From: Ampelomyces quisqualis
Taxonomy: Eukaryota; Ascomycota; Dothideomycetes; Pleosporales; Phaeosphaeriaceae
DNA length: 64,000 nt
Direction: 5' to 3'
Assembly (NCBI GenBank): GCA_018398575.1
Contig: JAGTXZ010000020.1
Coordinates: 2,930,888-2,994,887 of the forward strand
Below, piece after piece: positions 61,503-64,000 of this stretch. The notes under the pieces are model-generated. The model was not told the DNA's origin, did not search any database, and worked only from the letters and a program-made list of their open reading frames with translations. Made by a program: the position numbers and the translations under genes. Position 1 is the first letter of the stretch; the number at the start of each line of letters is the position of its first letter.

Positions 61503-63891
61503 GGCTGCTGCCTAGTTAGTCCTTAGTTACAGAAAAACCTTAGCTTACTAAACTAGAATACCAAAAATGTTCTAAACTAGAACGCTAAAAATCCTCTAGG
61601 CTAGAACACTAAAAACAGTTCTAGACTAGAGCGCCTAAAACCCTCTAGTCTAGACTGCCTAAAACCCTCTAGTCTAGACTGCCTTAGGACTATAAAAACC
61701 TTCTAGGTAGTAATTAGGATAGGTTACAAATTTACGTCTTTATTTTCTAGCATCTACCTTTAAGGTCTACCCCTTACAATTAAATTTATTAAACCTAGCT
61801 AGGCTAAAGGGCTATTAGTAACCTCTAGCATAGAACAAGTAACTATCTCTATAACAGTATAGAATATAATAGCACAAGCTATCTAAATAAGACGCAATAG
61901 CGTCTCTAAGTTAGTTATTAAGAACAAGTTTAATTAAATAATTATTAATAACTTCCTAGACCTAAAAAAACAACAGATTAAGAAACAATTGCTGTTAAAC
62001 AGCCTTAAGAGAACGCCTGCCTAGCAGGAAGTATATAACTCTTTAGTAGCTAGACCCTCTAACAATAAGAAAAGAAAGTCTCTTATAAGCGCAGATCTAG
62101 ACTTAGTATTACTAGTAAGAAATCTGCAGGAACAAGTTGCAAGGCTTACAGCCTAAATAACTCTAGAAACCTCTAGCTTTATACAGACCCCCTTAGAAAG
62201 CTTTCTCCTACCCTAAAAGACTTACAAAGTTCTTAACCTAGAAGCGTATAAAAGAGATTAAAAAGATTACTATATCTTTAAGGCTTAAATAAAGTATAAA
62301 CTAGAATATAACAGCGCAGAACTAGGCTCTTAAGCAGGCTATATCTTTAACTATCTTAAGAGGTTAGTAGCTAGTATAGCCTTGTTTTAGGTAACCTAGA
62401 ACCTCTAGGGCTCTGTAAAAGAACTTTAGGACTTCCTAGACAGCTAATTTAGCAACAAGCTATACAATAAAAGATTACAAAGAAAACTCTAAATAATCTA
62501 ACAGAATAAGTCTTCTTTCTAGAGCTTTAATGCAGAGTTTATAAGGCTAGCCTATAACGCAGGCAAGAAAGATAACAAAGTAAACCTAAAAACAAAGTAC
62601 CTAAGTGCTATTTAGCTAGACCTACAAGACAGGATAATTTCTGTAAAGACTAAACCTAAATAGAAAATCTACAACCTTATAGACAGGGTAGTAATTATTA
62701 AGGAAAACTTATACTAGGCAAAACTTAGTAGCGAGCACACTAAAAGACAGGGCGTTAGAGAACCTATAGATTAGGAACCTACAAGAGGACATTCTAGAAA
62801 GACTAAGAGAAAATCCTCTAAAAGAAAGAAAGCTAAGTAGGCTACTATAGAAGAGTAGTTCTACTAAAGACAAAACAACTTATACTTCTACTATAGCAAG
62901 TTAAGATACTACGCTAGCAAATGTAAATTGTCTCTGCCTTTAAAACCTACTAAAGCTATAGTAGCTAAGGTATAAGGCAAGGAAGAAGAGGACGCGTTAG
63001 AAGATACTCTAAGCTTAGAAAATAAGTAACTCTTGTCTAAAGGCGCAGATAAAAGTATAGTAACACAATACTAAAAGAGGATAAGAGATTTTAACAATTC
63101 TAGAAGAAATAGCTAGATAAAGAACCTATTACTGTATACACTATTGTTAATAAAACAACTGTTACTTCTACAATAATTAACACTAGGTGTCTTACCTACG
63201 CTATAACTTTAACTAAGTTTATCTATAAGAATAAGTTAGAGTATAAGTTAATAGCCTTAAGAGAAATTATTAGAATTGCTAGAGCCTAGTCTTAGATAAA
63301 GACAGCTATTTAGATAAGGATTAACATTAATAGGCATAAAGAGACACTATAGGCCTATAAACTAGATAGAGATAAAGAATACAACCTAGTTCTAGGTTAA
63401 CTATAGATAAACTAGTATAATGTTACTGTTGCACTAGTAAAGAAATTAATATATATCTACTCTACTTAGACGCAAGTTAGAAGCTAGGAAAAAAGAAAAC
63501 TTTTCTTACTATAGAGTATTACAGTAGCTGCGTACTTAGCCTAGCTATAACAGAGCTAGAAGAACAAATCTATCTGCCTTTACGCCGCGTTAATAGTAGA
63601 CATCTAAAAGGCCCTAAAAACTAAACCTTAAGTAGACTCTAAGTTAGTGCTTCTAGATTACCTAAAAGAGAAATATAAAACCTTCCTACGCAAGGAAGCA
63701 AACTAACTTCCTCTAGTAAGAGGACCTACTATTAATTATTCTATTAAGCTAGTAGAAAAAGATAAAAAGACTGTAAAGGTACTATAGGGCTTACTATATA
63801 GTATATTAAGGGAAGAACTCCTTGTGCTCCAAAAAGAGCTTACTTCTTACCTAAACTATAGCTTTATACAGGTAAGCTAGTTAAGTGCCTC
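61002..63891 (+). mobile_element. 5'-complete Gypsy-D retrotransposon truncated by the telomere
   Basis: The 5' LTR is 61002-61502. A gag domain reads in the plus frame from about 61.8 to 62.9 kb, with KRLQRKL and FNAEFIRLAYNAGKK; a zinc knuckle with Cys-to-Tyr RIP changes (YFYYSKLRYYASKC) lies near 62.9 kb. A protease-like region covers 63.1-63.6 kb. The start of the reverse transcriptase, with ELTSYLNYSFIQVS, runs directly into TTAGGG repeats. There is no 3' part. Many stops are present. Confidence 0.8.
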
Positions 63892-63988
63892 TAGGGTTAG
63901 GGTTAGGTTAGGGTTAGGGTTAGGGTTAGGGTTAGGGTTAGGGTTAGGGTTAGGGTTAGGGTTAGGGTTAGGTTAGGTTAGGGTTAGG
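63892..63988 (+). repeat. Telomeric TTAGGG repeat array
   Basis: About 97 bp of TTAGGG units with several TTAGG variants (near 63905 and at 63969-63980). The G-rich strand runs 5' to 3' toward the window end, the correct orientation for a right chromosome end. The last 12 bases of the window are not telomeric. Confidence 0.95.
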
Positions 63989-64000
63989 AGTTGATATGAG

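Overview
The window is the right-hand end of a filamentous ascomycete chromosome. It ends in a short TTAGGG array on the plus strand, and its genes have short introns (39-119 bp) with GT..AG ends and CTAAC/CTGAC-like branch sites. Two repeat blocks are very AT- and TpA-rich, with retroelement reading frames broken in the way expected of repeat-induced point mutation (RIP). This layout of RIP-degraded AT-rich blocks around a gene-dense block suits Pezizomycotina, and I would guess Dothideomycetes. The class is inference; the species cannot be read from the sequence.

Layout. (1) 1-25.1 kb: nested, RIP-degraded LTR retrotransposons. A Gypsy element with 300-bp LTRs (Gypsy-B) was interrupted by a Copia element (207-bp LTRs). 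That Copia was in turn interrupted by a second Gypsy element (Gypsy-A, 187-bp LTRs) with a perfect CATTT target duplication. A second Copia copy follows. (2) 25.1-27.8 kb: a spacer without recognisable genes. (3) 27.8-35.1 kb: a four-gene sesquiterpenoid-type biosynthetic group: secreted berberine-bridge-like FAD oxidase, BAHD/trichothecene-type acyltransferase, class I terpene cyclase, and a cytochrome P450 divergent from the cyclase. (4) 35.6-58.7 kb: mostly conserved housekeeping genes: RSC1/2-like chromatin remodeller subunit, OTU1 deubiquitinase, DapA-family aldolase, SKI3, RSA3, a broken protein kinase, an ER DNAJC3-like co-chaperone, a GH5 glycosylceramidase-like enzyme and an MSN5/exportin-5 karyopherin. 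(5) 59.1-60.1 kb: a 2-oxoglutarate/Fe(II) oxygenase, the last gene before the telomere. (6) 60.1-63.9 kb: a truncated Gypsy-A copy, then a third Gypsy family (Gypsy-D, 501-bp LTR) cut off at the start of its reverse transcriptase by the telomeric repeats.

The most striking observation is SKI3. Its first 287 residues (two exons) lie on the plus strand at 46309-47232. The remaining about 1161 residues lie on the minus strand at 46060-42518, head to head with the first part. Flipping the roughly 1-kb segment 46.1-47.3 kb would restore one collinear gene of normal SKI3 length, and neither half carries an internal disabling mutation. Either a micro-inversion has split a core RNA-surveillance gene into two divergently transcribed halves, or the assembly is locally inverted.

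All exon boundaries were worked out by eye from splice signals and frame continuity. Family assignments come from recognised motifs, not from database searches.
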